In this document: positions 32,915 through 42,779 of the stretch, piece after piece
Numbering within the stretch: position 1 is the stretch's first letter
How the letters are laid out: each line of letters starts with the position of its first letter
Source of the DNA: DASVWZ01 sp963708575
GTDB taxonomy: Bacteria > Acidobacteriota > Terriglobia > Terriglobales > Acidobacteriaceae
Length of the DNA stretch: 64,000 bases
NCBI GenBank assembly: GCA_963708575.1
Contig: CAVPTB010000007.1
Span: forward strand, 1,736,001 to 1,800,000
Reading direction: 5' to 3'
The notes under the pieces: model-generated
What the model was told of the DNA's origin: nothing
The model's input: the letters and a program-made list of their open reading frames with translations, nothing else
Database searches by the model: none
Position numbers and translations under genes: made by a program

Positions 32915-34543
32915 TTACGCGTTTACGGTCTGGTATTCCTCGTACGCGCCCTTGAAGTCGGTGATGCGGTGGTCGGTTTCGAAGTGCCAGATCCGCGTGG
33001 CCACTTCATCGATCAAGTCGTGATCGTGCGTAACCAGCAGCACCGTTCCCTGATAGCGCTGCAAGGCGATATTCAGGGCATTGATCGATTCCAGGTCCAG
33101 GTGGTTCGTCGGTTCGTCGAACACCAGCACGTTCGGCTTCTGCAGCATCAGTTTGCAGAAAAGTAGCCTGGCCGCCTCGCCGCCGGAAAGCACTTCCGTT
33201 TTCTTATCGGCATCTTCCCGAGGAAATAGCATCTGTCCCAACAGACCACGAATTTCCTCGTGGGCAGCTGACGGGTCCCATTGATGCAGCCATTCGAACG
33301 CAGTCATGCCTGGCTGAATGAGCGCCTTGTGGTCCTGTGCAAAGTAGCCGACTGCGGCCTCGTGCCCCCAGATGACTTTGCCGCCACTGAGAAAGGGTCC
33401 TTCGTAGCCGCTGGTTTTGCGCAATTCGCCTTCGGCAACCGTCGCTGCATTCGCGAGCAGTGCATTGACCAGAGTTGTCTTGCCGGCGCCGTTGCGGCCC
33501 ATGAGTGCGATCTTCTCCCCGCGGATCACACTGGCGGTGAAGCCCTGTATCACCTCGGTATCGTCGTAGGACTTCCTCACCCCTTCAAGTTCAAGAATGT
33601 GCTTCCCCGAAGGCCTCTTCTGCTCGAACTTCAGGAACGGGCGCTGGATATTTGATTTCGCCAGTTCCGTGACCTGCAATCGCTCAACTTCCTTACGTCG
33701 AGACTGCACTTGGCTTGACCGCGTGCCGGCCGAGAACCGTGCGATGAACTCATTCAACTGCGAAATCTTCTTTTCGCGCTGCGCATTCTGCGATTCGATT
33801 TGCGACCGGATCTGCGTCTTCGCCACCACCATGTCATCGTATGTGCCGGTGTAGGTGATGATGGTTTGGTAATCGATGTCGGCGATATGGGTGCAAATGC
33901 TGTTCAGGAAATGCCGGTCGTGCGAGATCACAATCAGGACGCCGTCATACGAGTTCAAAAAGCTCTGCAGCCAGTGAATCGAATCAAGGTCCAAGTGGTT
34001 CGTAGGCTCGTCAAGCAGCAGCGCCATCGGGTGTCCGAAAAGAGCCTGAGCGAGGAGCACGCGGACTTTTTGGCCGCCCTGCAACTCGCCCATCTTGCGT
34101 TCGTGAACTTCATCAGCAATATCCAGGCCTTGTAGCAGAATCGCAGCATCGGTTTCGGCGGTGTAGCCGTCTTCTTCTCCGACAATGCCTTCCAATTCAC
34201 CGAGTTTCATGCCGTCTTCGTCGGTCATCTCCGGCTTGGCGTAAATCTTGTCACGCTCTTCGAGGGCCGCCCACAGACGCTTGTTGCCCATGATCACGGT
34301 GTCGAGCACCCGATAAGCGTCGAAGGCAAACTGGTCCTGGCTCAACACGCCGAACTTGCGCGGGCGGACCACAGTTCCCTTCTGCGGATCAAGTTCACCC
34401 GTCAGAAGCTTCATAAAGGTCGACTTGCCGGCGCCGTTGGGGCCTGTGAGGCCATAGCGTTTCCCCACCGTAAAGGCAGTGGAAACTTCGTCGAACAGAA
34501 CTTTGGCGCCGTAGCGCATGGAAACGTTACTTACTGAAATCAT
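32915..34543 (-). CDS. ABC-F ATPase, YbiT-like
   Basis: A 542-residue soluble ABC-F protein with two ATPase domains and no membrane segment. ABC-F proteins act on the ribosomal E site. Domain 1 has Walker A GPNGAGKST and Walker B ALLLDEPTNHLDL, with a degenerate signature (MGELQGGQKVRVLLAQ). A linker (about 235-300, REKKISQLNEFIARFSAG...) joins it to domain 2, with Walker A GRNGAGKTT, signature VLSGGEAARLLF and Walker B VLVFDEPTNHLDL. The blocks AQDHKALIQPGMTAFEWLHQW and the non-LSGGQ first signature are the marks of the YbiT subgroup. Length agrees with YbiT (about 530). Its stop lies just beyond the shared bidirectional terminator. Confidence 0.93.
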   Translation of the reverse strand: MISVSNVSMRYGAKVLFDEVSTAFTVGKRYGLTGPNGAGKSTFMKLLTGELDPQKGTVVRPRKFGVLSQDQFAFDAYRVLDTVIMGNKRLWAALEERDKIYAKPEMTDEDGMKLGELEGIVGEEDGYTAETDAAILLQGLDIADEVHERKMGELQGGQKVRVLLAQALFGHPMALLLDEPTNHLDLDSIHWLQSFLNSYDGVLIVISHDRHFLNSICTHIADIDYQTIITYTGTYDDMVVAKTQIRSQIESQNAQREKKISQLNEFIARFSAGTRSSQVQSRRKEVERLQVTELAKSNIQRPFLKFEQKRPSGKHILELEGVRKSYDDTEVIQGFTASVIRGEKIALMGRNGAGKTTLVNALLANAATVAEGELRKTSGYEGPFLSGGKVIWGHEAAVGYFAQDHKALIQPGMTAFEWLHQWDPSAAHEEIRGLLGQMLFPREDADKKTEVLSGGEAARLLFCKLMLQKPNVLVFDEPTNHLDLESINALNIALQRYQGTVLLVTHDHDLIDEVATRIWHFETDHRITDFKGAYEEYQTVNA

Positions 34544-34652
34544 GATATTTTGAGAACTGCGGAATTGCCTTAAGGCGGGGACGCAGCTGCTGGTATTAGA
34601 ATATCACGCCGACCGCATAAACACGTCGTTACCAGTGGTGCATCGTCTGAAA

Positions 34653-34922
34653 CTACTTCGCCTCTTCCGAGTGTCGTCGGAGAGTTTCCATTATCAGACC
34701 GACCAGTGCGTACGTCGCCGCATTTGCGAGAAGAGCGTTGTACTCACCGACGGGAAAATGAAAATAGAAACTGGCGAATACGACTGGGCAAGTTAAGCGG
34801 GCAAGAGTCCACATAGGTTCGGCTGAAGCCATAGAAACCGGAGCCGTCGGAAAGAAATACAGCGCCCAGAACACCGCCACCAGAAAGCCAGCGCCAGCCC
34901 ACATCAGGACTCGATGTTTCAT
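34653..34922 (-). CDS. Small three-helix membrane protein, hypothetical
   Basis: An 89-residue membrane protein starting at ATG 34922 (MKHRVLMWAGAG...), chosen because AGGAGG lies 7 bp upstream; a longer frame from 34955 has no such site. Three hydrophobic stretches are visible: VLMWAGAGFLVAVFWALYFF, LTCPVVFASFYFHF and LLANAATYALVGLIMETL, followed by a charged C-terminus (RRHSEEAK). No family is recognised. Small proteins of this kind are frequent in Acidobacteriota genomes. It sits between the ABC-F gene and the divergent RNB nuclease gene. Confidence 0.65.
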   Translation of the reverse strand: MKHRVLMWAGAGFLVAVFWALYFFPTAPVSMASAEPMWTLARLTCPVVFASFYFHFPVGEYNALLANAATYALVGLIMETLRRHSEEAK

Positions 34923-35060
34923 CGCCGCTCCTCCTGCTTGTCCCCATAGTCTCACCGTTTCTTACAAACTCCAAGTGTTGTCCCTTTGACGTGTGTCGCT
35001 TCGGCGTTTGACGCCGCCTCGTGTTAGCCTTTCCAGTCGCGTATCACGAAGCGGGGGCGC

Positions 35061-36527
35061 ATGAATAATATCCAGCCATCTCATCTCGACCTTCAAGCCA
35101 TCGCCAAGCAGATCATGACGGAGAACGGCTTTGACCCGGACTTCTCCCCGGCTGTAGCGACACAACTCGTCAGCATCAAAGCCAATCCTCCAGCGGTGGC
35201 GCCGACGCCCGCTATTCGCGATATGCGAGATCTGCTCTGGTCATCAATCGACAATGACACTTCACGCGATCTCGATCAGATTGAAGTTGCGGAGCGACTG
35301 CCTAATGGAAACGTAAAAGTGCTGGTGGGCATCGCCGACGTGGATGTTTTCGTGCCGAAAGGCTCCCCCATCGACCAACACGCCGCCAGCCAAACTACCA
35401 CGGTGTACACCGGCATTCGCAACTTCCCCATGTTGCCGGAGGAGCTTTCAACGGGCGCCAGCTCGCTGCTCGAGAATGCCGACAAACTGGCGATCGTGAT
35501 CGAATTCGTGACCGGAAAAGACGGATTGATTCAATCCAGTGATGTGTACCGGGCAATCGTTCGCAATCGGGCTCAGCTTACCTACAACGCCGTTGGAGGC
35601 TGGCTCGCAGGCACCGCAATGGCGCCCGCTAAGGTGTCGGGCTCCAATGAACTACAGATACAACTGAAACTGCAAGACGAAGCCGCTCAGGCCCTCAGGA
35701 AACAACGTTTTCAGAATGGCGCACTGAATATAGAAACCAGCGAAGTCCATCCCGTCGTGCTTAATCAGCAAGTGGTCGACGTCGTACAGCAAGAGAAAAA
35801 TCGAGCGACAGATTTGATCGAAGATTTCATGGTGGCAGCCAATGGAGTGGTGGCGCGCCTGCTGGAGAAAGTGTCATCGATTCGCCGCATCGTAAAAACT
35901 CCTGAACGCTGGGACAGAATTGTTCAATTGGCCAGCGAACACGGCGGCAATTTGCCTGCCCAGCCCGATTCGAAAGCACTCAATGATTTTCTGATCAAGC
36001 GCCAGGCCGCGGACCCCGATCATTTTGCGGACGTGTCACTGGCCGTCATCAAGCTCATCGGCCCCGGAGAATACGTCTTGGAGCGCCCCGGCGATCCTGA
36101 GGCGGGCCATTTCGGCCTCGCGGTCCAGGACTACACGCACTCGACCGCGCCCAACCGGCGATTCGCCGATATTGTGACTCAGCGGCTGATTAAGTCATTA
36201 CTAGTAGGCCAACCAAATCCTTATTCAGACGACGAACTCTCGACGGTCGCGCAGAACTGCACGGCCAAAGAGAATTCTGCCCGCAAGGTCGAACGGGAGA
36301 TGACCAAGCGCCTGTCGGCAATCGCCATGAGCCATCATATTGGTGATATTTTTGATGCCGTAGTCACCGGCGTCAATGCCCACGGAACATTCGTGCGGGT
36401 GCTGCAGCCACGCATTGAGGGGCTGTTGGCGCAAGGTCAGCAAGGCGTCGACGTGGGCGATAGATTACGGGCGAAGTTAATTCGAACCGATCCTCAACGC
36501 GGATATATTGATTTCGCGAAAGCCTAA
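35061..36527 (+). CDS. RNB-domain exoribonuclease (RNase II/R family)
   Basis: A 488-residue 3'-5' exoribonuclease made mainly of the RNB catalytic domain. Visible are the start of the domain (RDLLWSSIDNDTSRDLDQIEVA, whose Asp residues bind the two catalytic metals), VGIADVDVFVPKGSPID, the FPMLPEELSTGASSLLENAD region and the C-terminal RNB block YTHSTAPNRRFADIVTQRL. A short S1-like domain ends the protein (DIFDAVVTGVNAHGTFVRV onward). The N-terminal cold-shock domains of full RNase II/R are absent, making it shorter than E. coli RNase II (about 640). This compact form occurs in several phyla. It is followed 24 bp later by the cysteine-cluster gene, so they may share a transcript. Confidence 0.9.
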   Translation: MNNIQPSHLDLQAIAKQIMTENGFDPDFSPAVATQLVSIKANPPAVAPTPAIRDMRDLLWSSIDNDTSRDLDQIEVAERLPNGNVKVLVGIADVDVFVPKGSPIDQHAASQTTTVYTGIRNFPMLPEELSTGASSLLENADKLAIVIEFVTGKDGLIQSSDVYRAIVRNRAQLTYNAVGGWLAGTAMAPAKVSGSNELQIQLKLQDEAAQALRKQRFQNGALNIETSEVHPVVLNQQVVDVVQQEKNRATDLIEDFMVAANGVVARLLEKVSSIRRIVKTPERWDRIVQLASEHGGNLPAQPDSKALNDFLIKRQAADPDHFADVSLAVIKLIGPGEYVLERPGDPEAGHFGLAVQDYTHSTAPNRRFADIVTQRLIKSLLVGQPNPYSDDELSTVAQNCTAKENSARKVEREMTKRLSAIAMSHHIGDIFDAVVTGVNAHGTFVRVLQPRIEGLLAQGQQGVDVGDRLRAKLIRTDPQRGYIDFAKA

Positions 36528-36551
36528 TCCCGTAACGCGCTATCCTGTTTT

Positions 36552-37163
36552 GTGCTCAGCAAGCGGCATCTTCGTCAGGACCAGAAACTCATCCAGATTG
36601 TCGATACGGCCCTGGCAGAGACAGCGCGAAAGAGTGGCGAGTGGCTTGCCTGCCGCCCCGGATGCACCCAATGCTGCGTCGGGGTTTTCGCCATCAGTCA
36701 ACTCGACGCTGCGCGCTTGCGGGAGGGACTTGCCGAGTTGGAGAAACACTCTCCGAGGCGTGCCAAGAGAGTCAGGGAGCGCGCACGAGACGCCCTGGCT
36801 CGCCTCTCTCCGGACTTCCCGGGTGACCCGGCGACCGGATTGCTTGATGAGGGAGACGAGGCCGAACTGCGTTTCAGCGACTTTGCCAACGACGAACCCT
36901 GCCCGGCGCTTGATCCTGCAACTGGCCTGTGCGAGTTGTACGAATCGCGCCCCATGACCTGCCGCGTGTTTGGTCCGCCGGTCCGAGGAGAAGACGGTCT
37001 GGGAGTTTGTGAGCTGTGCTTTCAGGGAGCCACCGACGCCGAGATCGCTGCCTGCGAAATGAAGCCCGATCCTGACGACCTTGAATCGACGATTCTTACT
37101 CAACTCGAAAATGAAACCGGCCGAAAGGGACGAACTATCATTGCTTTCTGCCTGGGGCTCTGA
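36552..37163 (+). CDS. YkgJ-family cysteine-cluster protein
   Basis: A 203-residue protein with the YkgJ/CxxCxxCC-type putative metal (Zn or Fe-S) binding domain. The first cluster is CRPGCTQCCVGVFAIS (about residues 33-48). The second is CPALDPATGLCELYESRP with a further MTCRVFGPP, and a last pair lies in GVCELCFQGA. This pattern defines the family, which has been linked to RNA or rRNA modification by context but has no proven reaction. Start GTG 36552 is the only in-frame start before the first Cys. It follows the RNB ribonuclease by 24 bp, consistent with an RNA-related role, and its stop nearly abuts the convergent Uup gene. Confidence 0.82.
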   Translation: MLSKRHLRQDQKLIQIVDTALAETARKSGEWLACRPGCTQCCVGVFAISQLDAARLREGLAELEKHSPRRAKRVRERARDALARLSPDFPGDPATGLLDEGDEAELRFSDFANDEPCPALDPATGLCELYESRPMTCRVFGPPVRGEDGLGVCELCFQGATDAEIAACEMKPDPDDLESTILTQLENETGRKGRTIIAFCLGL

Positions 37164-37164
37164 C

Positions 37165-38967
37165 CTAAGCCTTTTTCTTTTCCAGCTCCGCCCATCGCGC
37201 GTAGAGTTCGTCGACGGCATTTTGAGCCGCATCGACCTCGGCCTGCAACGCCAGGAGTCTCGGGGCATCGCTTGCAATCGCAGGATCTTCCAGCTGAGCA
37301 TGCTTCGATTGCAGACGTTCTTCGGCCTGGGCCACTCGCTGTTCGATAGTTTCGTAGTCACGCGCTTCCAGGTAGGAGAGCTTTTTCTTGCCGGACGGGG
37401 CTGAAGACGGACGGTCCGTCGATTCTTCTTTTTGACGCTGCCGATCGACTCGAGTTGCTTCGTCTTGCCATTGCTCCCATTGGGAATAATCGGCAAACGA
37501 TTCCGCGCCTCCGAGTCCATTCAATCCGAGAACGACGGTGGAAATACGATCCAGCATGTAGCGGTCGTGCGTGACCAATACCAGCGCACCTTTGTATTCC
37601 AGCAGACTTTCTTCCAGGATCTCCAGCGTCGGAATATCAAGATCGTTGGTGGGCTCGTCCAACAGAAGAAGATCGGCCGGCTGAAGCATCAGTTGAGCAA
37701 TCAATACCCGGGCGCGCTCTCCGCCGGATAATCGTTCGACAGGCTGATTCAGTTGCTCACTCGTAAACAGAAATCGCGCCGCCCAAGACGCCACGTGAAT
37801 GACGCGATCCTGGTACACAACGGCGTCGCTATCAGGAGCCAGTGCCCGCCTCAGCGTGACATCGGTATCGAGGCGGCGTGCCTGATCAAAGTAAACGATC
37901 CGCAACATATCGGCGCGTTTTACTTCTCCTCCGGAAGGCCCCAGGTCTCCACTCAACAAGCGGAGCAACGTCGTTTTGCCGCTTCCATTCGGTCCCACCA
38001 GCCCCACTCGCATGCCCGCCGCGATTACGAACTTCAAATGGCTAAATAACTCACGGCCGCCCAACTCGCAAGTCAGGTCATTCAATTCGATCAATCGTTT
38101 GGTCTTTCGGTCGGTGGCGGAGAAATCAATGTCGGCGGTCGCCGTACGCGTTCTGGAATTCAGGTCCGCCAACTCCCCCATCAAATCTTTTGCTTTATCG
38201 ATTCTCGCTTTGGATTTCGTGGTTCGGGCTTTGGGCCCGCGTCGCAGCCACTCAATTTCCGTATGTACCAGGTTTTCCAGTGCTTCCTGCCGCTTGGATT
38301 GCGCGTGCAGAAACTCTTCTTTCTTTTCGAGAAACTTGCTGTAGTTTCCCCGCACTCGCAACAATCCGTCGGGATATGCCCGCCCGAGTTCAGCCATCTC
38401 CGTCGCAATATTTTCCAAAAAATAACGATCATGGCTCACTACAACGCAAGCGAACTCCGCCGACTGGAGAATACCTTCCAGCCACTCGATTCCGGCCAGA
38501 TCCAGATGATTTGTCGGTTCATCCAACAGCAGAATGTCGGGCCCTCGGACCAAAGCCTCTATGATCGCCAAACGCTTTTGCCACCCGCCAGATAACGACC
38601 CAGCGGCAACATCCAGGTCTTCAAAACCCGCTCGGCCCAGCGTCTCGGCAAATCGTGTTCCCCGCTCCGAAGCGGGTACCGCAGCCTGTTCCAGAGCATT
38701 CTCCACAACCTGCCGCACCGTATGTTCTTCGGAAAACCGCGAGTCCTGCTCCACATAGCTCAGCCGGATTCGCTTCCTTACCGCGATTTCACCGCCATCC
38801 GGAGAAACGCTGCCTGCCAGGATTCGCAGGAGCGTGGATTTTCCCGAACCATTCGCGCCAATCAGCCCAATGCGATCTCCTTCAGAGACCGTGAACGAAA
38901 TTTCCTCAAACAGAGGATTGGCGCCAAATGCCTTTGAAATCTTTTGCGCGTTGATGATCGGGGGCAA
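37165..38967 (-). CDS. uup: ABC-F ATPase, Uup-like
   Basis: A 600-residue soluble ABC-F protein. Domain 1 has Walker A GANGSGKST, signature LSGGWQKRLAII and Walker B DILLLDEPTNHLDL. The linker is long and basic (EWLRRGPKARTTKSKARIDKA). Domain 2 has GPNGSGKTT, LSGGERARVLIAQ and DLLLLDEPTNDLDI. The C-terminal coiled-coil domain (about 530-600; LSYLEARDYETIEQRVAQAEE onward) is the Uup DNA/ribosome-binding tail and sets it apart from the YbiT-like paralogue 2.6 kb away. Uup affects transposon excision and branched DNA and also binds ribosomes. The stop at 37165 lies 2 bp from the convergent YkgJ gene, so the two 3' ends share the same few bases. Confidence 0.93.
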   Translation of the reverse strand: MPPIINAQKISKAFGANPLFEEISFTVSEGDRIGLIGANGSGKSTLLRILAGSVSPDGGEIAVRKRIRLSYVEQDSRFSEEHTVRQVVENALEQAAVPASERGTRFAETLGRAGFEDLDVAAGSLSGGWQKRLAIIEALVRGPDILLLDEPTNHLDLAGIEWLEGILQSAEFACVVVSHDRYFLENIATEMAELGRAYPDGLLRVRGNYSKFLEKKEEFLHAQSKRQEALENLVHTEIEWLRRGPKARTTKSKARIDKAKDLMGELADLNSRTRTATADIDFSATDRKTKRLIELNDLTCELGGRELFSHLKFVIAAGMRVGLVGPNGSGKTTLLRLLSGDLGPSGGEVKRADMLRIVYFDQARRLDTDVTLRRALAPDSDAVVYQDRVIHVASWAARFLFTSEQLNQPVERLSGGERARVLIAQLMLQPADLLLLDEPTNDLDIPTLEILEESLLEYKGALVLVTHDRYMLDRISTVVLGLNGLGGAESFADYSQWEQWQDEATRVDRQRQKEESTDRPSSAPSGKKKLSYLEARDYETIEQRVAQAEERLQSKHAQLEDPAIASDAPRLLALQAEVDAAQNAVDELYARWAELEKKKA

Positions 38968-39158
38968 CGGCTCGCTCTTCTCCTTGGCGGGTGCGCCAGC
39001 TTTGAGACTATCAGGAAATATCCCAAGGTTTCTTAGTTGGAATTGAAGTCGGAGACACGATCCAGCGGCTTTGCCACGACCGTGGGCACGTGGTTTGTGG
39101 AATGAGCAGAATGTTTAGAACCACTTCTAGCTGATGAATAGCCCCGGTCGCACACGGT

Positions 39159-42100
39159 TTAGTCTGCGCTGGCTGCCTGCGCCTTTTGCATGAGGCGGCG
39201 CGCTTGCGCAATCAGGTCGGCGACCTCGAAAGGTTTTACTAACGTAGGGATGTTGTTGTCCTGCAGAAAAGTGCGCAACTCCGGCTCAGCCAGGCTGGAA
39301 AAAGTGAACAAAACGCGCTTCTCCATGCCGGGACAGTTCTCGGCCATCCAGCGATGGATCGCGACCGGAGCGCATCCGTTCGGCATCTTGCCGTCCATAA
39401 TCAGCCCTTGGACCGATTGCGATTTCAGCAATGATTTCATTTCGCTTTCTGTCGTTGACACCAGAACTTCCGCGCCCGCCCCCGCCAGAACATCCCGTTC
39501 GAATTCCAAAACCGCTTCTTCGGTTTCAAACAGGAGCATGCGTCCTTCCAGAACGAAATCGCGTTTGGGCTTCGTCGAGGCCTTGTCGATAAGAGTTCCC
39601 TCCGCCGCGGCAGGCAGACAAATGTCGATGACCGCTCCGCCGTTGTCGCCATTGCGGGCTGAGATCGTGCCACCATGTTCTTGCACAATGCCATAGCAGA
39701 TGCTCAGGCCAAGCCCAGTGCCTTTGCCGACGCTCTTGGTGGTATAGAAAGGCTCAAATATCCGGCTCGGCTCCTTGATACCGCCGCCTGAATCATGAAA
39801 CTCGGCATGCAGATTGCCATCCTTCGCGTATAGGCGCACCCTCAGTCGTCCACCTTGGCCTTTGTCGAGCATGGCGTCCACCGCGTTGTTGATGACGTTC
39901 AGGAAAACCTGTTCCAGTTGGTGAGGATCGGCGGTAACCGCCGGCAAATTCTCCTCCACTTCACGCTCCAGCTTGATGTCGTTGACCCGCAGGTCGTAGT
40001 CGCGTAGCGCCAGCGTATCGTCCAAAACCCTGACTATCTCGACGTGCTGCCGCTGTGGTTTGCGCTGCCGCGCAAAGGAAAGTAGATTCTGTACGACCCG
40101 ATGGGTCCGTTGTGCCTGCTTGAACAACTTCGCGACGAAGTCGTTAGCTCGATCGCTCAGCCCTTCGCTCTCCAGTAATTGCGCATATCCCAGAATCGCG
40201 GTGAGCGGATTGTTCAACTCATGCGCCACCCCGGCAATCAACTGACCCACTGCCGACATCTTTTCGCTCTGCAGGAGTTGCTCTTGCGTCCGGCGCAAAT
40301 CTTCATAGGCGCGGCACGTCTCTTCATACAAACGGACCTTCTCGATCGTGGTGGCCAGTTGACGACCCACCGCAACCAGAAGATTCTCGTCGTTGCTGGT
40401 GTATTCGCGTTTGTCCCGATTGCTAATGCCCATCATCCCCATGGGCTTGTCTTTGCTCCACAACAGCACCCAGATCCAGCAGTTCAGGCCATCTGCTTGC
40501 AGGAATTCCGCAACTCGCGGCGGCAAATGCGGCAAATACTCCAAAGTGAGGACTTCAGTACGCGAGCGCGTAACCAGATCTCCAAAGCCGTCCGCGATCT
40601 CAATCTCCGAAAATCGCGCGCGTTCGCTACTTCGCGGGCCCCATCCGGCCCGGCGCCTAAAGGTTTTTTCGTCGCTGTCGGCGAGATACATCGAACCCGT
40701 TTCGGCTCCGAACAGCGAAATCACCTGGCGCAGAGTCAGATTCAGAATCTCGTCCAGATCGAATGACTGCGTAGCAATCACCGCCATTGCGTTAAGCGCG
40801 TTGAGTTCGCGATTACGGCGCCGGATTTCATCTTCCGCCCGTTTCTTTTCCGTGACGTCCAGCAGGAAACCTTGGTAGCGCTCGATCTTTCCGCCGGCGT
40901 TGCGGGTGGCAAAACTGCTTTCCAGGGCCGTGATCACCGTACCGTCCTTGCGCCGCAAGGTCACTTCGAAATTACGAACAAAGTTGTGCAACTCGACTTC
41001 CCTGCGGAAGGCTTCACGTTGTTCCGGCGCGGCATAGAGCTGCGTCTCCAGGTCCATCGACATCAGTTCTTCGCGATTAGAGAAACCCAGCATGCGGACA
41101 AAGGCGTCGTTGCAATCCAGCAATTTGCCGGAGTGCGTGGCCACGAAGACGCCCTCCTGCGCCTGTTCGAAGATCAGCCGGTATTTTTCCTCCGCCGCGC
41201 GCCGCTCGGTAGTGTCGTGCACCACGTGGATGGTTCCCTTTTGTTGGCTGCCCTGTTCCACATAGGACGAAGTCGAAACCGTGGCATAACCGCCAAAACA
41301 GGGATCCCCGGATTCATAGAACTCTTCCGCGTTTTCGCTGCAATACGGACAGCCTTTCCACTCCGCAATCTTGGGAAGAATCTCTTCACATCGCTTGCCA
41401 ACAACATCAGCGGGCGCCTGCGCCAGGCGTTGCAGCAGCGCATGATTCGCCTTCATCACGCGAAAATCGCCGTCATGCAGCAAAACCAGGTCCTGGATCG
41501 AATCGAATGTGTTGGCCCATTGCCGGTGCGAGCGAAGAATCTGTTCCACGAGCCGCAGGTTTTCCACCGCCAGACCAAGCTGGTGAGCGCTGGTCACCAG
41601 AAACTCCATGTCATCTGGTGTGTAGGAAAGCTTGTGACGGCTTCCTAGAGATAGCGTTCCAATAACAGATTTCTTTCCGGAAACCGGCAGCGTAACGATG
41701 TGGTCCAGTCGTTCCTTGGCGAGGTACGGCTGCATGAACTCCGAGGTTTGTTTGGTGTTGAGAACCTTCGGTACATTGCCGGAGAATATTTCCCGAAGTG
41801 TGTCATCAACCGGCACCGAACCGCGATCGCGAACGAAATCGGACGACAATCCGATTTGTTGCGCCAACACCAGCGTCTCGCCTTCCAGCAATCTGAACCA
41901 GGCTGCCTTCGCTCCCATCAAATTCTTCAGTTCGCCGAGCGCTGTTTCCATCATGGGACCATATTGCTGAGAACGGGTGATGGTAGTGGTCAGCGAATTC
42001 AACACGCCGAGACGCCGCGTGCGCATCTTCGACTCATCAAAAACAACCAACACCATGCTGAAACCGAACACCAGGTCCGCGGCCAGACTGAAGTCGGGCG

Positions 42101-42650
42101 GCAAATGCACCGTAACTGGAGCCCAATCGAGGTGGATCAGCAAAAGACTCAGTCCCAACAACCAGTGACCGATTTCCCAACGCGCCCAACGGAAGCGAAT
42201 GAGCTGGATGGTCGCGGTAATTGCGAGTAAGCGGTAGGAGACTTCCAGAGCCACTCGAGGCCAGAAGGCGTCGGGCCAGAACATCGCTCGAGCAGCCGCA
42301 TATCCCATTCCAACAATGGCGAATATGAGCAGCGGAAGGAGCAGCTTACGAGCGTGGGAGTAGACAAAGATCGCGGCAGCGAACAGTGACATGGCAAGCA
42401 CAAACTGCGCTTGCGCAATTGCGATCAGATAGTTCGGAGCGGAATCAGCGAGGGTCCCGTGGAGCGTCCAACCAGCCACGAAATAGGCCAGCCATCCCAA
42501 AATCCAGGTCAGCAGGTAGCGCTCGCGAAAGGTCCGGAATACGAGCAGGCTGGCCGCCAAAATGACGAGGGTCGCCGATTCGACCGCCATCAGCTTCGGT
42601 ATGGCCAGATCTCCGAGAGCCCACCAGGCGTACACTGCGGAACTGTTCAT
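39159..42650 (-). CDS. Hybrid sensor histidine kinase with GAF, PAS and receiver domains
   Basis: A 1163-residue membrane sensor kinase. Six to seven membrane helices (about 15-200) are followed by GAF (about 220-370), PAS (about 380-480), PAS (about 490-605), GAF (about 620-775), HisKA with the phospho-acceptor H810 in GVAHELNNPLTAI, HATPase (N box NNAVDAM, G boxes DSGGGI and GKGTGLGLSI), and a C-terminal receiver domain with D1086 (LIMDGKMP), Thr/Ser FTFSS and Lys LVKPF. PAS1 carries a cysteine set C421, C434-x-x-C437 and C451 that could bind a metal or sense redox state. The output receiver may act as an internal phospho-relay. It is divergently transcribed from the HD-GYP regulator, its likely partner, sharing the 129-bp region between them. 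Confidence 0.92.
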   Translation of the reverse strand: MNSSAVYAWWALGDLAIPKLMAVESATLVILAASLLVFRTFRERYLLTWILGWLAYFVAGWTLHGTLADSAPNYLIAIAQAQFVLAMSLFAAAIFVYSHARKLLLPLLIFAIVGMGYAAARAMFWPDAFWPRVALEVSYRLLAITATIQLIRFRWARWEIGHWLLGLSLLLIHLDWAPVTVHLPPDFSLAADLVFGFSMVLVVFDESKMRTRRLGVLNSLTTTITRSQQYGPMMETALGELKNLMGAKAAWFRLLEGETLVLAQQIGLSSDFVRDRGSVPVDDTLREIFSGNVPKVLNTKQTSEFMQPYLAKERLDHIVTLPVSGKKSVIGTLSLGSRHKLSYTPDDMEFLVTSAHQLGLAVENLRLVEQILRSHRQWANTFDSIQDLVLLHDGDFRVMKANHALLQRLAQAPADVVGKRCEEILPKIAEWKGCPYCSENAEEFYESGDPCFGGYATVSTSSYVEQGSQQKGTIHVVHDTTERRAAEEKYRLIFEQAQEGVFVATHSGKLLDCNDAFVRMLGFSNREELMSMDLETQLYAAPEQREAFRREVELHNFVRNFEVTLRRKDGTVITALESSFATRNAGGKIERYQGFLLDVTEKKRAEDEIRRRNRELNALNAMAVIATQSFDLDEILNLTLRQVISLFGAETGSMYLADSDEKTFRRRAGWGPRSSERARFSEIEIADGFGDLVTRSRTEVLTLEYLPHLPPRVAEFLQADGLNCWIWVLLWSKDKPMGMMGISNRDKREYTSNDENLLVAVGRQLATTIEKVRLYEETCRAYEDLRRTQEQLLQSEKMSAVGQLIAGVAHELNNPLTAILGYAQLLESEGLSDRANDFVAKLFKQAQRTHRVVQNLLSFARQRKPQRQHVEIVRVLDDTLALRDYDLRVNDIKLEREVEENLPAVTADPHQLEQVFLNVINNAVDAMLDKGQGGRLRVRLYAKDGNLHAEFHDSGGGIKEPSRIFEPFYTTKSVGKGTGLGLSICYGIVQEHGGTISARNGDNGGAVIDICLPAAAEGTLIDKASTKPKRDFVLEGRMLLFETEEAVLEFERDVLAGAGAEVLVSTTESEMKSLLKSQSVQGLIMDGKMPNGCAPVAIHRWMAENCPGMEKRVLFTFSSLAEPELRTFLQDNNIPTLVKPFEVADLIAQARRLMQKAQAASAD

Positions 42651-42779
42651 TGCAATTTAGGGACTATGCGCTCGATTGTTGATACCATGTCAATCCCCGG
42701 GGCCGGGGAAGTTTCCAGGGTGGGGTGATTACTTTAGGCACTCAAAACTGGGACTGGATTGAGATACACTGAAGCTGAG

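Noticed and set aside
36540..37520. 326-residue antisense frame over the YkgJ gene and the end of uup
   Set aside because: Both covered genes have strong motifs, and the antisense product is a Ser/Arg-rich run without features.
42759..42779. Extension of the HD-GYP regulator to the TTG at 42759
   Set aside because: The receiver fold begins right after ATG 42780, and the extra seven residues add no conserved sequence.
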